A DNA stretch of 64,000 bases from the NCBI RefSeq assembly GCF_000279145.1, contig NC_018178.1, positions 2,923,688-2,987,687 of the forward strand. The letters are read 5' to 3'. Under the pieces are notes generated by a model. It had not been told where the DNA came from. It did no database searches and saw only the letters and a program-made list of their open reading frames with translations. How positions within the stretch are numbered: the stretch's first letter is position 1; each line of letters starts with the position of its first letter. This document shows, piece by piece, positions 9,511-18,004 of this stretch. Source of the stretch: Melioribacter roseus P3M-2 (GTDB lineage: Bacteria; Bacteroidota; Ignavibacteria; Ignavibacteriales; Melioribacteraceae). The position numbers were made by a program, and so were the translations under genes.

Positions 9511-9988
9511 CGTTATAATCCTATTAGTAACTTTTAATAATTCCTCATTCGGACAAACATCCGAACCGGATTCGGATGCAAGAACCGATACCACTCAATT
9601 TATAATGCATAAATCGCCGATGGGAGCTGTTTTAAGGAGCGCAATAATACCAGGATGGGGTCAAATTTATAACGAATCGTATTGGAAAGCCCCGATCATT
9701 TGGGGCGCGCTCGGCGTACTGGGATATTTCTGGGTCGATAACAACGACCAGTACAAACATTTCAGGGACCTGTACGTCCAAAGTATCGACGAAAATAATC
9801 CAAACGGAAATTTGCGATATTATGACCAGCGGGAATTTTACAGAGACCAGCGAGATTTGACCGCGGTTTTTATCGGTCTTTCTTATCTGATCAACATTCT
9901 CGACGCTTACGTGGACGCGCACTTATACGATTTCGACGTTTCCGCCGGGACAAACAGCATGACTTTATCATTAAGAATAAGTTTTTAA
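9452..9988 (+). CDS. DUF5683-type membrane protein
   Basis: 178 residues from an ATG inside the parB end (59-bp overlap). Shorter starts such as TTG at 9473 are possible, since GGAAAG lies just before it. An N-terminal hydrophobic segment ending NSSFGQ looks like a signal peptide. The core HKSPMGAVLRSAIIPGWGQI and the following membrane segments match the DUF5683 pattern common in Bacteroidetes/Chlorobi, often beside parB. Its function is not known. Confidence 0.75.
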   Translation: MTNWKDYLNSLKLSTAITISVIILLVTFNNSSFGQTSEPDSDARTDTTQFIMHKSPMGAVLRSAIIPGWGQIYNESYWKAPIIWGALGVLGYFWVDNNDQYKHFRDLYVQSIDENNPNGNLRYYDQREFYRDQRDLTAVFIGLSYLINILDAYVDAHLYDFDVSAGTNSMTLSLRISF

Positions 9989-9989
9989 T

Positions 9990-10703
9990 ATGAAGAACAG
10001 CGTCAGATGCAATAATTGTTCTACAGAAAATCCGTTCTATCTACTTACTTGTGAAAATTGCAAGGCATTCCTTCGAACTAAAGTGCCCAATATCGATTTC
10101 TGGCACACTACGTCAAAGTTATTCGAATCTCCGGTAAAAGCGGCGGAACTTTTAATTCATGCCGACCATAAAAACTTTTTATTGACTGTAATAATTCTGG
10201 CCGCATTAAAAATTTCATTGACGGCGGGAATTCTTTCAAATGTTTTTTCGGGAGGAGAGGGCAGACTTCAAAATATATTCGTCGCTTTAAGCTCGTTGCC
10301 GATTTCATTTATATTATTAATGTTGGCATGGTCGGTTCTAATGACGCTAATCCTGAAAATTACGGGCGTCAAAAGCCGTTTCAAAGACAATCTCGCTATC
10401 TATTCCTACTCGTTTATACCTATTATCTTCACATTAATTTTACTTACGCCGGTCGAATACGCCTTGTTCGGTCAATATTGGTTTTCCTTCAATCCTACCC
10501 CGTTTGCAATCAAATATATTCCGTCTATTGTTCTTTCGATTATTGAAGGGATATTTATAGTTTGGAGTATGTTTCTGGCTATATGCGCCACTTATGCGCA
10601 GTCGCGAAGTCTCTTTTTTTCGATTCTAATCGGCGCTCTGTTTCTAATCGTTACGGTTGGGATTCCCGTATATTTAGCTTATGTATTAAATAATCCAGTA
10701 TAA
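9990..10703 (+). CDS. zinc-ribbon Yip1-like membrane protein
   Basis: 237 residues. The N-terminal zinc ribbon has two Cys-x2-Cys pairs (RCNNCS and TCENCK); about five hydrophobic membrane segments then fill residues 60-237, in the style of Yip1-domain proteins. The role is unknown. It starts 1 bp after the DUF5683 gene stops, so it is probably co-transcribed. Its last 53 bp overlap the end of the convergent ppx/gppA gene; both frames look real. Confidence 0.65.
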   Translation: MKNSVRCNNCSTENPFYLLTCENCKAFLRTKVPNIDFWHTTSKLFESPVKAAELLIHADHKNFLLTVIILAALKISLTAGILSNVFSGGEGRLQNIFVALSSLPISFILLMLAWSVLMTLILKITGVKSRFKDNLAIYSYSFIPIIFTLILLTPVEYALFGQYWFSFNPTPFAIKYIPSIVLSIIEGIFIVWSMFLAICATYAQSRSLFFSILIGALFLIVTVGIPVYLAYVLNNPV

Positions 10704-11589
10704 GACCGTACCTCAATCCGCGGCTGTTAACGTGCAGTTCCCGGATTTCCGTCAATTCCATAAAAACTTTTAATATACCGGCTCCTGCGGTTATTAAATC
10801 CTCGCGCCCTTCGACTACCTGTCCGAAATTCACAAGAATTTCTTTACTCGTCATATTCTTAAGTCGATCATATAACCGACTGATATCATTGAAGTTGAGT
10901 AGAGTATTGTCAACCACATTTTCATCGTACAATTTAATATTCATTTTAATGCAGGCGAGGGTGGTGGGAGTGCCGGCAATTGCAATTGTATACTCGCCCA
11001 ATTCGGAGACCGATTTCAATTCGCGGAATTTTTCCGCAGTTTCTTTTTCCATTGCCGACAATTCGGAATCGAGCGGAGGATTATGCTTCAGATATTTTTC
11101 AGTCAAGTATACGACCCCTAAAGGGAAACTCTTCCGGTATAAAATTTCCGTCTTATTTCCGGAAATTATTTCCGTGCTTCCGCCTCCGATATCGATCAAC
11201 GATTTTGATTTTCCGTCTTCGAACGGGTAGGCCGAACCGACGAACGAAAGCCTGGCTTCTTCTTCACCGCTAATAATATTCAACTTCCAGCCGTATCTTT
11301 CATTTATCTCTTTGGCAATATGTTTGCCGTTTGAGGCTATTCTGAAAGCATTTGTCGCCGCCGCAAGAACCGTTTTACAATTATATTCCTCAATAATTTT
11401 TTGATATTCGTCCAGCGTCTTATATAATCTCTCGATATTTTCATCGGGAAACGGTTCGCCTTTTTTCAGATTTTTCGAGATGCGCGGAGCCCGGTAAAAA
11501 TTTTTTATTGTCTTGATTTCCGAATCCGTAACTTTCGCTATCAAAAGCAAGACGGTATTGGAGCCCAGGTCGATAGAAGCAATAGTCAT
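10651..11589 (-). CDS. Ppx/GppA family exopolyphosphatase / pppGpp phosphatase
   Basis: 312 residues, the short single-domain form without the C-terminal HD part. Actin-like ATPase motifs: SIDLGSNTVLLLIAK at the start, AAATNAFRIA, and LIDIGGGSTEII near residue 140. Family members hydrolyse long-chain polyphosphate and/or convert pppGpp to ppGpp; which applies here cannot be told from the sequence. It is transcribed against its neighbours and overlaps the Yip1-like gene tail-to-tail. Confidence 0.88.
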   Translation of the reverse strand: MTIASIDLGSNTVLLLIAKVTDSEIKTIKNFYRAPRISKNLKKGEPFPDENIERLYKTLDEYQKIIEEYNCKTVLAAATNAFRIASNGKHIAKEINERYGWKLNIISGEEEARLSFVGSAYPFEDGKSKSLIDIGGGSTEIISGNKTEILYRKSFPLGVVYLTEKYLKHNPPLDSELSAMEKETAEKFRELKSVSELGEYTIAIAGTPTTLACIKMNIKLYDENVVDNTLLNFNDISRLYDRLKNMTSKEILVNFGQVVEGREDLITAGAGILKVFMELTEIRELHVNSRGLRYGLILDYLIHKLNIRESQP

Positions 11590-11642
11590 TTTTTTTCATA
11601 TTTTTTAATCCGAAAAATAGACAAATTTTTCGGATAAATTTG

Positions 11643-12140
11643 ATGAAAGCAAAAATTTTCCCGTTGTTGGCGGCTCTGTTCTATCTTTCGTGGATGTGCG
11701 GAATTCTTTCCGACTTACTTATTTCATTTCAGCTATTTGAACCGAAAGGACTTGTCTTAAAAGAAATTTTTGCTCAAACGGATTTAACCGCGGGTTTACT
11801 TTTATTTGCTCCCGCAATTACATTGAAATTAATCAGTTATCCGTTGTTGCTTATATCAATTGTGTTCTATTTAATCTTTATTAAGCCGCAACTTAAGAAA
11901 GAAGGCTGGCTACTAATCATTTTATTATTGATAATAATAACAGCTCCGTTCAATATTTATTTATTGTTCAAAGACTATCGACTGTTGATGGAAATAATCA
12001 ATTTGAGGCCCGCGGCTGAAACTATTGCCCTTATTAGAGAACGGTTTATTGTACTCGACGGTTTTCCTTTAATAAATCTGTTCGTCTATCTTGGGATGTT
12101 GTTCATCGCAATTATTAAACCTTTACAAAAGACAACATGA
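11643..12140 (+). CDS. four-helix membrane protein of unknown function
   Basis: 165 residues from the ATG at 11643 (a TTG sits directly before it). Four hydrophobic segments lie at roughly 5-28, 50-85, 88-112 and 140-160. I do not recognise a family. It overlaps the next small gene by 4 bp (ATGA), so it is translationally coupled to the 90-aa protein and aroQ. Confidence 0.6.
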   Translation: MKAKIFPLLAALFYLSWMCGILSDLLISFQLFEPKGLVLKEIFAQTDLTAGLLLFAPAITLKLISYPLLLISIVFYLIFIKPQLKKEGWLLIILLLIIITAPFNIYLLFKDYRLLMEIINLRPAAETIALIRERFIVLDGFPLINLFVYLGMLFIAIIKPLQKTT

Positions 12141-12409
12141 AAATCAAAGAAAAAGAATTCGAGAATATTTTACAGGATCTCAAACAGATAGCACTACAGA
12201 TGGGAGCAAAAGTGCGTTTCGAAAGGGGAGACTTTAAAGGGGGATATTGCATAATGAAAGAAGACAAAATCATTGTCATCAATAAATTATCCCCGCTACA
12301 AAAAAAAGTGCTCATACTTTCAAACGCTTTAAAAGAATTGGGAGTTGACGAAGTTTATCTCACACCCAGAATGAGAGAAATAATAGAACAATTGAGCGAC
12401 AACACATGA
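12137..12409 (+). CDS. small conserved-looking hypothetical protein
   Basis: 90 residues, charged, with no signal or membrane segment. The pattern KVRFERGDFKGGYCIMKEDK followed by IIVINKLSPLQKKVLILSNAL suggests a small alpha/beta protein. It overlaps both neighbours by 4 bp and so belongs to the aroQ operon. Its function is unknown. Confidence 0.65.
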   Translation: MKIKEKEFENILQDLKQIALQMGAKVRFERGDFKGGYCIMKEDKIIVINKLSPLQKKVLILSNALKELGVDEVYLTPRMREIIEQLSDNT

Positions 12410-12831
12410 AAATACTTGTAATTAACGGACCTAACCTTAATCTCTTAAAGCTTCGCAACCCGGATTTCTACGGCAATAACGATCTGAAGTCAATTGAAGA
12501 TACGCTACGCCGTAGATTTCCCGATATCGAATTCGTATTTTTTCAGTCGCCGGACGAATCGAATATAGTCAAGAGAATTAACGAACCGGCAGGATTCGAC
12601 GGAATTCTGATTAATCCGGGCGGGTATTCGCACACTAGCGTTGCCATACGAGACGCTCTTGAAATTTGTCCTTTACCCAAAGTGGAAGTCCATTTATCGA
12701 ATATTCAGAGCAGGGACAGTTTCAGAAAAGTTTCGTTAACCGCTTCAGTTTGCGACGGTTATATAAGCGGATTTAAGACTCTCAGTTATATTTTAGGCGT
12801 TCATGCGCTGATAGATTTAATCGGCAAGTAA
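12406..12831 (+). CDS. aroQ: type II 3-dehydroquinate dehydratase
   Basis: 141 residues, normal for type II DHQase. Motifs are ILVINGPNLNLL, YGNNDL with the active-site Tyr, INPGGYSHTSVAIRDAL, VEVHLSNIQSRDSFRK and ISGFKTLSYILGVHAL. It converts 3-dehydroquinate to 3-dehydroshikimate in the shikimate pathway. The usual Gly-x-Arg-Glu after the first motif is KLRNPDFYG here, a mild deviation. It is the last gene of a three-gene overlapping cluster. Confidence 0.92.
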   Translation: MKILVINGPNLNLLKLRNPDFYGNNDLKSIEDTLRRRFPDIEFVFFQSPDESNIVKRINEPAGFDGILINPGGYSHTSVAIRDALEICPLPKVEVHLSNIQSRDSFRKVSLTASVCDGYISGFKTLSYILGVHALIDLIGK

Positions 12832-12895
12832 ATTTAATCTTGCTAATTTAATGTATTTACGTTATTTTACTTCAAGTAAGTAAAAAGGTAAATGC

Positions 12896-13270
12896 ATGAA
12901 AGATTTCGGTCTGAAAAAGTTATATTATTCTATAAGCGAAGTCAGTAAAATCACCGGTTTGGAGCAATATATTCTGAGATACTGGGAAACCGAATTCGAG
13001 CAGCTTAAACCGAGCAAGAACAGAGCGGGCAACCGAATCTATACTAACAAAGACATCAAATTAATTTTAGAAATTAAAAAATTACTCCGGGAAGAAAAAT
13101 ATACTATCGAAGGCGCAAAAAAGATATTGTCGGGATTGAATAAATCCCCGGAAAAGGATAACTTTGCAGTTCAAAACGATATGACTCCGGAAAAGAACGG
13201 TAAGCGCGAACTAAAAGAAGACCTGGAAGAGATTAAAAAGTTTTTGATTGAATTGAAAGAAAAACTCTGA
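12896..13270 (+). CDS. MerR family transcriptional regulator
   Basis: 124 residues. The N-terminal MerR winged helix-turn-helix is YYSISEVSKITGLEQYILRY, then WETEF and RIYTNKDIKLILEIKKLL. The C-terminal part is a short charged helix, presumably for dimerisation, with no effector-binding domain. It ends directly at the first base of tRNA-Pro. The target genes are unknown. Confidence 0.88.
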   Translation: MKDFGLKKLYYSISEVSKITGLEQYILRYWETEFEQLKPSKNRAGNRIYTNKDIKLILEIKKLLREEKYTIEGAKKILSGLNKSPEKDNFAVQNDMTPEKNGKRELKEDLEEIKKFLIELKEKL

Positions 13271-13344
13271 CGGAACGTAGCGCAGCCCGGTAGCGCACTT
13301 GAATGGGGTTCAAGGGGTCGCGGGTTCGAATCCCGCCGTTCCGA
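13271..13344 (+). tRNA. tRNA-Pro (anticodon GGG)
   Basis: 74 nt. Perfect 7-bp acceptor stem (CGGAACG with CGTTCCG), D-arm GCGC/GCGC, anticodon stem CTTGA/TCAAG with loop ATGGGGT giving anticodon GGG, T-arm GCGGG/CCCGC with loop TTCGAAT, and discriminator A. The 3' CCA is not encoded. It follows the MerR gene without a gap and is closed by a strong terminator. Confidence 0.97.
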
Positions 13345-13347
13345 CTT

Positions 13348-13380
13348 AAAAAGCCCTGTAATTAAATTACAGGGCTTTTC
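13348..13380. terminator. bidirectional intrinsic terminator
   Basis: Near-perfect 15-bp hairpin AAAAGCCCTGTAATT / AATTACAGGGCTTTT with a one-base centre (in practice a larger AT loop). A-run and T-run flanks make it usable from both strands. It closes tRNA-Pro on the plus strand and the HD-protein gene on the minus strand. Confidence 0.9.
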
Positions 13381-13382
13381 AT

Positions 13383-13814
13383 TTATAATGAGAATAATTT
13401 TCTGTATGCTCTATGATATTTTTTAATGCGTTCGATATCTGTTTCTTTTAATTCTGATAATCTTTTTATATCAAGATTGTCCGTCAGATCGTTAATTTTT
13501 ACCTTTGCCGCCAATTTGTTTTTACAAACTCTTTCGATAAACTCGTCATACGATTCGCCTTCTTTTTTTGTCAATGCTGTCAAAGCGTCGACAATGTAAG
13601 AGGGGAAACCTTTCGATTTCAAATCGAGCTCCGTCCAATCTGTGTCTTCCAAAAGGTCGTGCAAGACGCCGCAAATCTTCTCATCGAGAGTAGTTCCCAT
13701 ATTCATTACTCTGAAAAGGTGACCGAAATACGGAGCGCCGTTTTTATCGGTCTGGTTTCGATGCGCTTCCTGCGCAATCAGCATAGCTTCGTATAATAAT
13801 TTTTCTTTTTCCAT
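13383..13814 (-). CDS. RelA/SpoT-type HD domain protein (small alarmone hydrolase-like)
   Basis: 143 residues, one HD domain only. The SpoT-like pattern is present: AHRNQTDKNGAPYFGHLFRV, the HD pair in GVLHDLLEDTDWT, and KINDLTDNLD in place of KLADLTHN. There is no synthetase domain. Stand-alone proteins of this type hydrolyse (p)ppGpp or related nucleotides. It lies 3 bp downstream of an unknown gene in the same direction, so the pair forms a small cassette between tRNA-Pro and purF. Confidence 0.8.
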   Translation of the reverse strand: MEKEKLLYEAMLIAQEAHRNQTDKNGAPYFGHLFRVMNMGTTLDEKICGVLHDLLEDTDWTELDLKSKGFPSYIVDALTALTKKEGESYDEFIERVCKNKLAAKVKINDLTDNLDIKRLSELKETDIERIKKYHRAYRKLFSL

Positions 13815-13817
13815 TTT

Positions 13818-14720
13818 TTATCCAGAATTATTTATGATAGAATAAAATTGGTACATGTTATAGTCGATATCTTTTTTGAGTTTTATCGAATCGGCAAGTT
13901 TGGAAATTTCTTGATCGTGGTTAAGTCCGTTTAAAAAATCGCGCAAATTCTTTGCAGCCGTCTCTTTTTTGATACCCGACCTCAAGAAATTTTTAATTAA
14001 TGTCACAAATTTTATAAATCTGTCGTCGTATAATTTCATCACTTCATAAATAACTTCTTCGTAGAAAATCAGCCGGAGTATCTTTTCAAACTTATGACGT
14101 TCAATTATATCTTCGGCTGCCGATGCAATTAACTTAAGCGCGTTTGTAAGGGCTGTATCCTTGGATAATTTATAATCGAGAAATTTCTTTAGATCGTCCG
14201 TTCTAAAATCATAATAGAGGCTACCCGCTATCATGACTCCGTAAGGGGAAAGTTTCCAGGTATGGAAAAAATATTGAGAGTCGGAACGGAGCATTCCGAA
14301 TTTTCTCAATTCGTTCGAGGCGAATCTCGTATTTGTGATAAATCGCTGCGCTCCGGTTTTTGTTTTTGCATAGTCGCCCGGTCGCAAAAAATCTTTTAAT
14401 TCTTCCATAAAAGACGAACTTATTTCCAGGGCGCCACGGTCGTTGTTGTAATTTTTGAATAAATACATCAGCAGGGGAATGATGAGATGATATTTCGAAA
14501 ACGCATTCGAATAGCTGAATTCTTTCTCGTATTTCTTAAGTTGATCGTCTTCAAAATTTTCGTGCTTCGAGTCAATAATCCCGAGCCTGGCTTTTAAATA
14601 CCACGATTGATATTCGAGCAATCGGAGTAAACGATTAATATTTCTCAAAAGACTTTCGTCCTTTGAATTTTCATAATTGAGTACGAGTTTATTTATTGAG
14701 TCAATGATTTCATTATTCAC
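13818..14720 (-). CDS. unknown protein with a winged-helix-like central segment
   Basis: 300 residues from the GTG at 14720 (CGGAG six bases upstream); a TTG at 14768 would add 16 residues. Mostly helical and charged, with no signal or membrane segment. The middle (NTRFASNELRKFGMLRSD, then TWKLSPYGVMIAG) resembles a winged helix of the kind seen at the N terminus of Mrr-type proteins. I do not recognise the family. It is co-directional with and 3 bp upstream of the HD-protein gene. Confidence 0.6.
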   Translation of the reverse strand: MNNEIIDSINKLVLNYENSKDESLLRNINRLLRLLEYQSWYLKARLGIIDSKHENFEDDQLKKYEKEFSYSNAFSKYHLIIPLLMYLFKNYNNDRGALEISSSFMEELKDFLRPGDYAKTKTGAQRFITNTRFASNELRKFGMLRSDSQYFFHTWKLSPYGVMIAGSLYYDFRTDDLKKFLDYKLSKDTALTNALKLIASAAEDIIERHKFEKILRLIFYEEVIYEVMKLYDDRFIKFVTLIKNFLRSGIKKETAAKNLRDFLNGLNHDQEISKLADSIKLKKDIDYNMYQFYSIINNSG

Positions 14721-14980
14721 ATTTGCTCCGTCGTTATGATGATAATTCAAAGCGCTATCGATATACAAATATATTAATTAATCGGATTATATATTATCAA
14801 TTTTTAAAACTAATTTTTATTTATCGACAACAAATCAGATATTTTTGGAAAAAAATTACATGGTCGTTATTACGTTACGCAAAATGGAGTTTTTGAAATC
14901 GCTTACCTTGTTTACCTTTATTATGTGAAATGTATATCTTATATTTTGTATCATAATTTTTTCAAGAAGATAAAAATAAA

Positions 14981-16486
14981 ATGTCAGATAGATATTTCGA
15001 GTTAACAGCCTCACACGACAAGCCTCAATGTCATTGCGGCGTTTTCGGTATATACGGCTGTAAAGATGCTGCGCTTAAAACTTATTACGGGCTTCATGCT
15101 TTGCAGCACAGGGGCCAGGAAGGCGCGGGGATTGTTACCGCATCGTTAAATCAAAAAGGACAGAAAGTTTTCAGATATCATAAAAATTTCGGGCTCGTCT
15201 CCGAGGTTTTTAACGATCAGAATTTATTTGAAAATATTTTGACAGGCGCCTGCGCTATCGGACATAATCGATATTCGACTACCGGTTCGGCCGATTCCAA
15301 AAAAAACATACAACCGTTTGTTGTAAATTACCGTTCAGGAAATCTTGCCGTAGCGCATAACGGCAATCTTACAAATGCAAAAGAACTACGGAAAAAATTA
15401 GTAGCCGACGGAGCCATTTTCCAGACGACGAGCGACACCGAAGTAATCCTTCATCTGATTGCAAGGAGCAAATTTGACGATCAAATAGACCAAATAAGAG
15501 ACGCGCTGCGACAGATTAAGGGAGCATACTGCTTGGTTATTATGACCGACGATAAATTAATCGCAGCCCGCGATCCGAACGGATTCAGACCGCTTGTCGT
15601 AGGCAAAAAAGAAAATGCGTTTATTGTGGCTTCAGAAACCTGCGCGCTCGACATCAATTCGGCGGAATACATTCGAGATGTGGAACCGAATGAAATTTTG
15701 GTTATTGACGATGAAACGCTGGAACAAGGCACATTTAAATCTTATTCGATATTCCAGGAAGAGAATTCCAAAAAGCATTGCGTATTCGAATATATCTATT
15801 TTTCACGACCGGACAGCAAAATTTTCGGCACGAATGTCGACAAAATAAGACGAAAACTGGGTAAAATTCTGGCAGAAAAACATCCGGTTACAGATCCCGA
15901 CGGGGAGAAGGTAATAGTAATCAGCGTGCCGGACAGTTCTAATACTGCCGCAATCGGATATCAAAGTCAACTGGCAAAAATGGGTATCCCGTCGAGACTC
16001 GAAATCGGACTTATCAGGAGCCATTACATCGGGCGTACATTTATTCTGCCGGGTCAAAAAGCTAGGGAAATCGGAGTGAAAATCAAATTCAATACAGTAA
16101 AAGGCGTGCTCGAAAACAGGACAATCGTTCTCGTGGACGATTCAATTGTGCGCGGTACGACTTCGAAGCAATTGGTGCGCTTGCTCCGGGAAGCCAATCC
16201 AAAAGCCATTCATCTGAGAATTTCCTCTCCGCCAATTGTAAGTCCGTGCTATTACGGAATGGATTTCCCTTCTCAAACGGAGTTGATAGCTTACAAGTAC
16301 AACAGCAACATCGAAGAAATACGAAAATACCTCGAAGTCGATACGCTGGAATATATGACCGTCGAGGAAATGCTCGAATCGATGGTCGACCATTCGCCGT
16401 CCGAATTTTGTACGGCTTGTTTCTCAGGCGAATACCCGATACCGGTAGAAATCGGTATAAGCAAAGAAGAATATGACATTCAATAA
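14981..16486 (+). CDS. purF: amidophosphoribosyltransferase
   Basis: 501 residues. First committed step of purine synthesis: glutamine plus PRPP to phosphoribosylamine. After an 18-residue propeptide comes the Ntn nucleophile in CHCGVFGIYG (Cys19). Other motifs are HRGQEGAG, the PRPP loop VLVDDSIVRGTTS, and cysteines in HCVFEYIYFSRPDS and FCTACFSGEYP that make the [4Fe-4S] cluster of the B. subtilis-type enzyme. The 212-bp upstream gap is AT-rich and must hold its promoter. It is followed 20 bp later by pgsA. Confidence 0.96.
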   Translation: MSDRYFELTASHDKPQCHCGVFGIYGCKDAALKTYYGLHALQHRGQEGAGIVTASLNQKGQKVFRYHKNFGLVSEVFNDQNLFENILTGACAIGHNRYSTTGSADSKKNIQPFVVNYRSGNLAVAHNGNLTNAKELRKKLVADGAIFQTTSDTEVILHLIARSKFDDQIDQIRDALRQIKGAYCLVIMTDDKLIAARDPNGFRPLVVGKKENAFIVASETCALDINSAEYIRDVEPNEILVIDDETLEQGTFKSYSIFQEENSKKHCVFEYIYFSRPDSKIFGTNVDKIRRKLGKILAEKHPVTDPDGEKVIVISVPDSSNTAAIGYQSQLAKMGIPSRLEIGLIRSHYIGRTFILPGQKAREIGVKIKFNTVKGVLENRTIVLVDDSIVRGTTSKQLVRLLREANPKAIHLRISSPPIVSPCYYGMDFPSQTELIAYKYNSNIEEIRKYLEVDTLEYMTVEEMLESMVDHSPSEFCTACFSGEYPIPVEIGISKEEYDIQ

Positions 16487-16506
16487 TAATAAGATATAAC
16501 TATTAG

Positions 16507-17088
16507 ATGAGAAACAGCATAAATAATAAATTAAACGTTTTTACTCTTCCTAATTTGCTAAGCTTTATACGCTTGTTGACAGCCTTTCCACTATACATAT
16601 TTTTATCGGATTTGGAAACAGGAGCAAATCGATATTACGTACTGATTTTTATATTTATCGGTTTCCTAACGGACATGTTGGACGGTTATATAGCCCGTAA
16701 GTACGACAAAATAAGCGAATTCGGAAAAATAATCGATCCTCTGGCCGACAAGGTGGCAATTTTGGTAATAATTTTACAGTTATACCGACACGACTATATC
16801 GTGCCGCTCTATTTTTGGACGGTTATTTTACGCGACCTTTTGATTTTTACCGGCGGAATTATCGTTTCACAAATTATTAAAAAAGTGCTCCCGTCCAATC
16901 TTTTGGGTAAAATCACCGCTTTTTCAATAGGACTTTATCTGCTCCTGGTTATAATCGGACTTGAAATTACGCTGCTTTATAAAATAGTCTTTTATATAAG
17001 TCTTTTGCTCTGTTATCTTTCGCTAATCGGATATGCCGTAAGAGCATACGAATCAATAAAATGGTACAAGAGAAATGAAGCTGTTTAA
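16507..17088 (+). CDS. pgsA: CDP-diacylglycerol-glycerol-3-phosphate 3-phosphatidyltransferase
   Basis: 193 residues, multi-pass membrane protein. The CDP-alcohol phosphotransferase signature D-x2-D-G-x2-A-R-x8-G-x3-D-x3-D is complete (DMLDGYIARKYD followed by FGKIIDPLADK). It makes phosphatidylglycerol phosphate, the precursor of PG and cardiolipin. The PgsA identity within the family rests on size and sequence feel. It overlaps ftsY by 14 bp. Confidence 0.88.
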   Translation: MRNSINNKLNVFTLPNLLSFIRLLTAFPLYIFLSDLETGANRYYVLIFIFIGFLTDMLDGYIARKYDKISEFGKIIDPLADKVAILVIILQLYRHDYIVPLYFWTVILRDLLIFTGGIIVSQIIKKVLPSNLLGKITAFSIGLYLLLVIIGLEITLLYKIVFYISLLLCYLSLIGYAVRAYESIKWYKRNEAV

Positions 17089-18004
17089 AAATATAAATTT
17101 CGGTAAACTGAAAGAAGGCTTATCTAAAACAAGGGATAACCTTGTAAATAAAATATCGGAGACTATCAGCGGAAAGGCAAAAGTCGACGAGGAAACCCTT
17201 GAAGAACTCGAAGAAGTACTTATTACGAGCGATATCGGTTCTCAAATTGCCGAAGAAATAATAGAGAAAGCCAGGGCGCTTTTCAAAAAGGAATCCGACA
17301 GATCCGTCGATAATTTCAAGAAAATTATTAAAGAGGAACTCGAAGCAGTCTTATCCCAGGCAAAAACAAACGGAGAAATAGATTTATCACAAAAACCCTA
17401 CGTAATTGTTATAATTGGAGTTAATGGATCCGGCAAGACAACTTCAGTAGGTAAATTGGCTTATAATTTCAAAAGATCCGGTCTGAAAGTAAAAATCGGT
17501 TCAGCCGACACATTCAGAGCCGCCGCCAATGACCAACTCGAAATTTGGGCTAATAAAGCGGGCGTGGATATAATCAGCACGAATACAAAAGAACCTTCCG
17601 CCGTAGCTTTCGATACTATTAAAGCGGCGCAAAAAGACGGTACGGACATTGTAATAATCGACACGGCAGGCAGACTGCATACTCAGAAAAATTTGATGGA
17701 CGAACTTAACAAAATTCACCGTGTAATTAATAATCTTTTGCCTTATGCTCCCAATGAAATTTTAATGGTACTCGACGGCACAGCCGGTCAAAACGCCGTT
17801 CGTCAGGTGGAAGAATTTGAAAAATATACCAAGCCTACCGGCATTATTATTACAAAACTTGACGGCACGGCAAAAGGCGGAGTAATTTTCAGAATCATAT
17901 CGGAGAAAAAAATTCCGGTTAAGTATATCGGAGTAGGCGAGGGCATCGAAGATTTACAGGATTTTTCACCTAAGGAATTTATCGAAGCCATGTTCGGAAA
18001 TTAA
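17075..18004 (+). CDS. ftsY: signal recognition particle receptor FtsY
   Basis: 309 residues, the short FtsY form with N and G domains and no long acidic A domain. GTPase motifs: GVNGSGKTTSVGKLA, DTFRAAANDQLE, DTAGRLHTQ and TKLDGTAKGG. It docks ribosome-SRP complexes at the membrane. It overlaps pgsA and abuts the lipid kinase gene, forming a membrane-biogenesis cluster. Confidence 0.96.
   Translation: MKLFKNINFGKLKEGLSKTRDNLVNKISETISGKAKVDEETLEELEEVLITSDIGSQIAEEIIEKARALFKKESDRSVDNFKKIIKEELEAVLSQAKTNGEIDLSQKPYVIVIIGVNGSGKTTSVGKLAYNFKRSGLKVKIGSADTFRAAANDQLEIWANKAGVDIISTNTKEPSAVAFDTIKAAQKDGTDIVIIDTAGRLHTQKNLMDELNKIHRVINNLLPYAPNEILMVLDGTAGQNAVRQVEEFEKYTKPTGIIITKLDGTAKGGVIFRIISEKKIPVKYIGVGEGIEDLQDFSPKEFIEAMFGN

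Noticed and set aside
10651-10703. 53-bp tail-to-tail overlap of the Yip1-like and ppx/gppA genes as sign of a frame error
   Set aside because: Both proteins keep plausible ends; convergent overlap of this size does occur and neither end is a conserved motif.
13271-13344. tRNA-Pro as integration site of the following minus-strand cassette
   Set aside because: I saw no repeat of the tRNA 3' end downstream, and no integrase gene is nearby.
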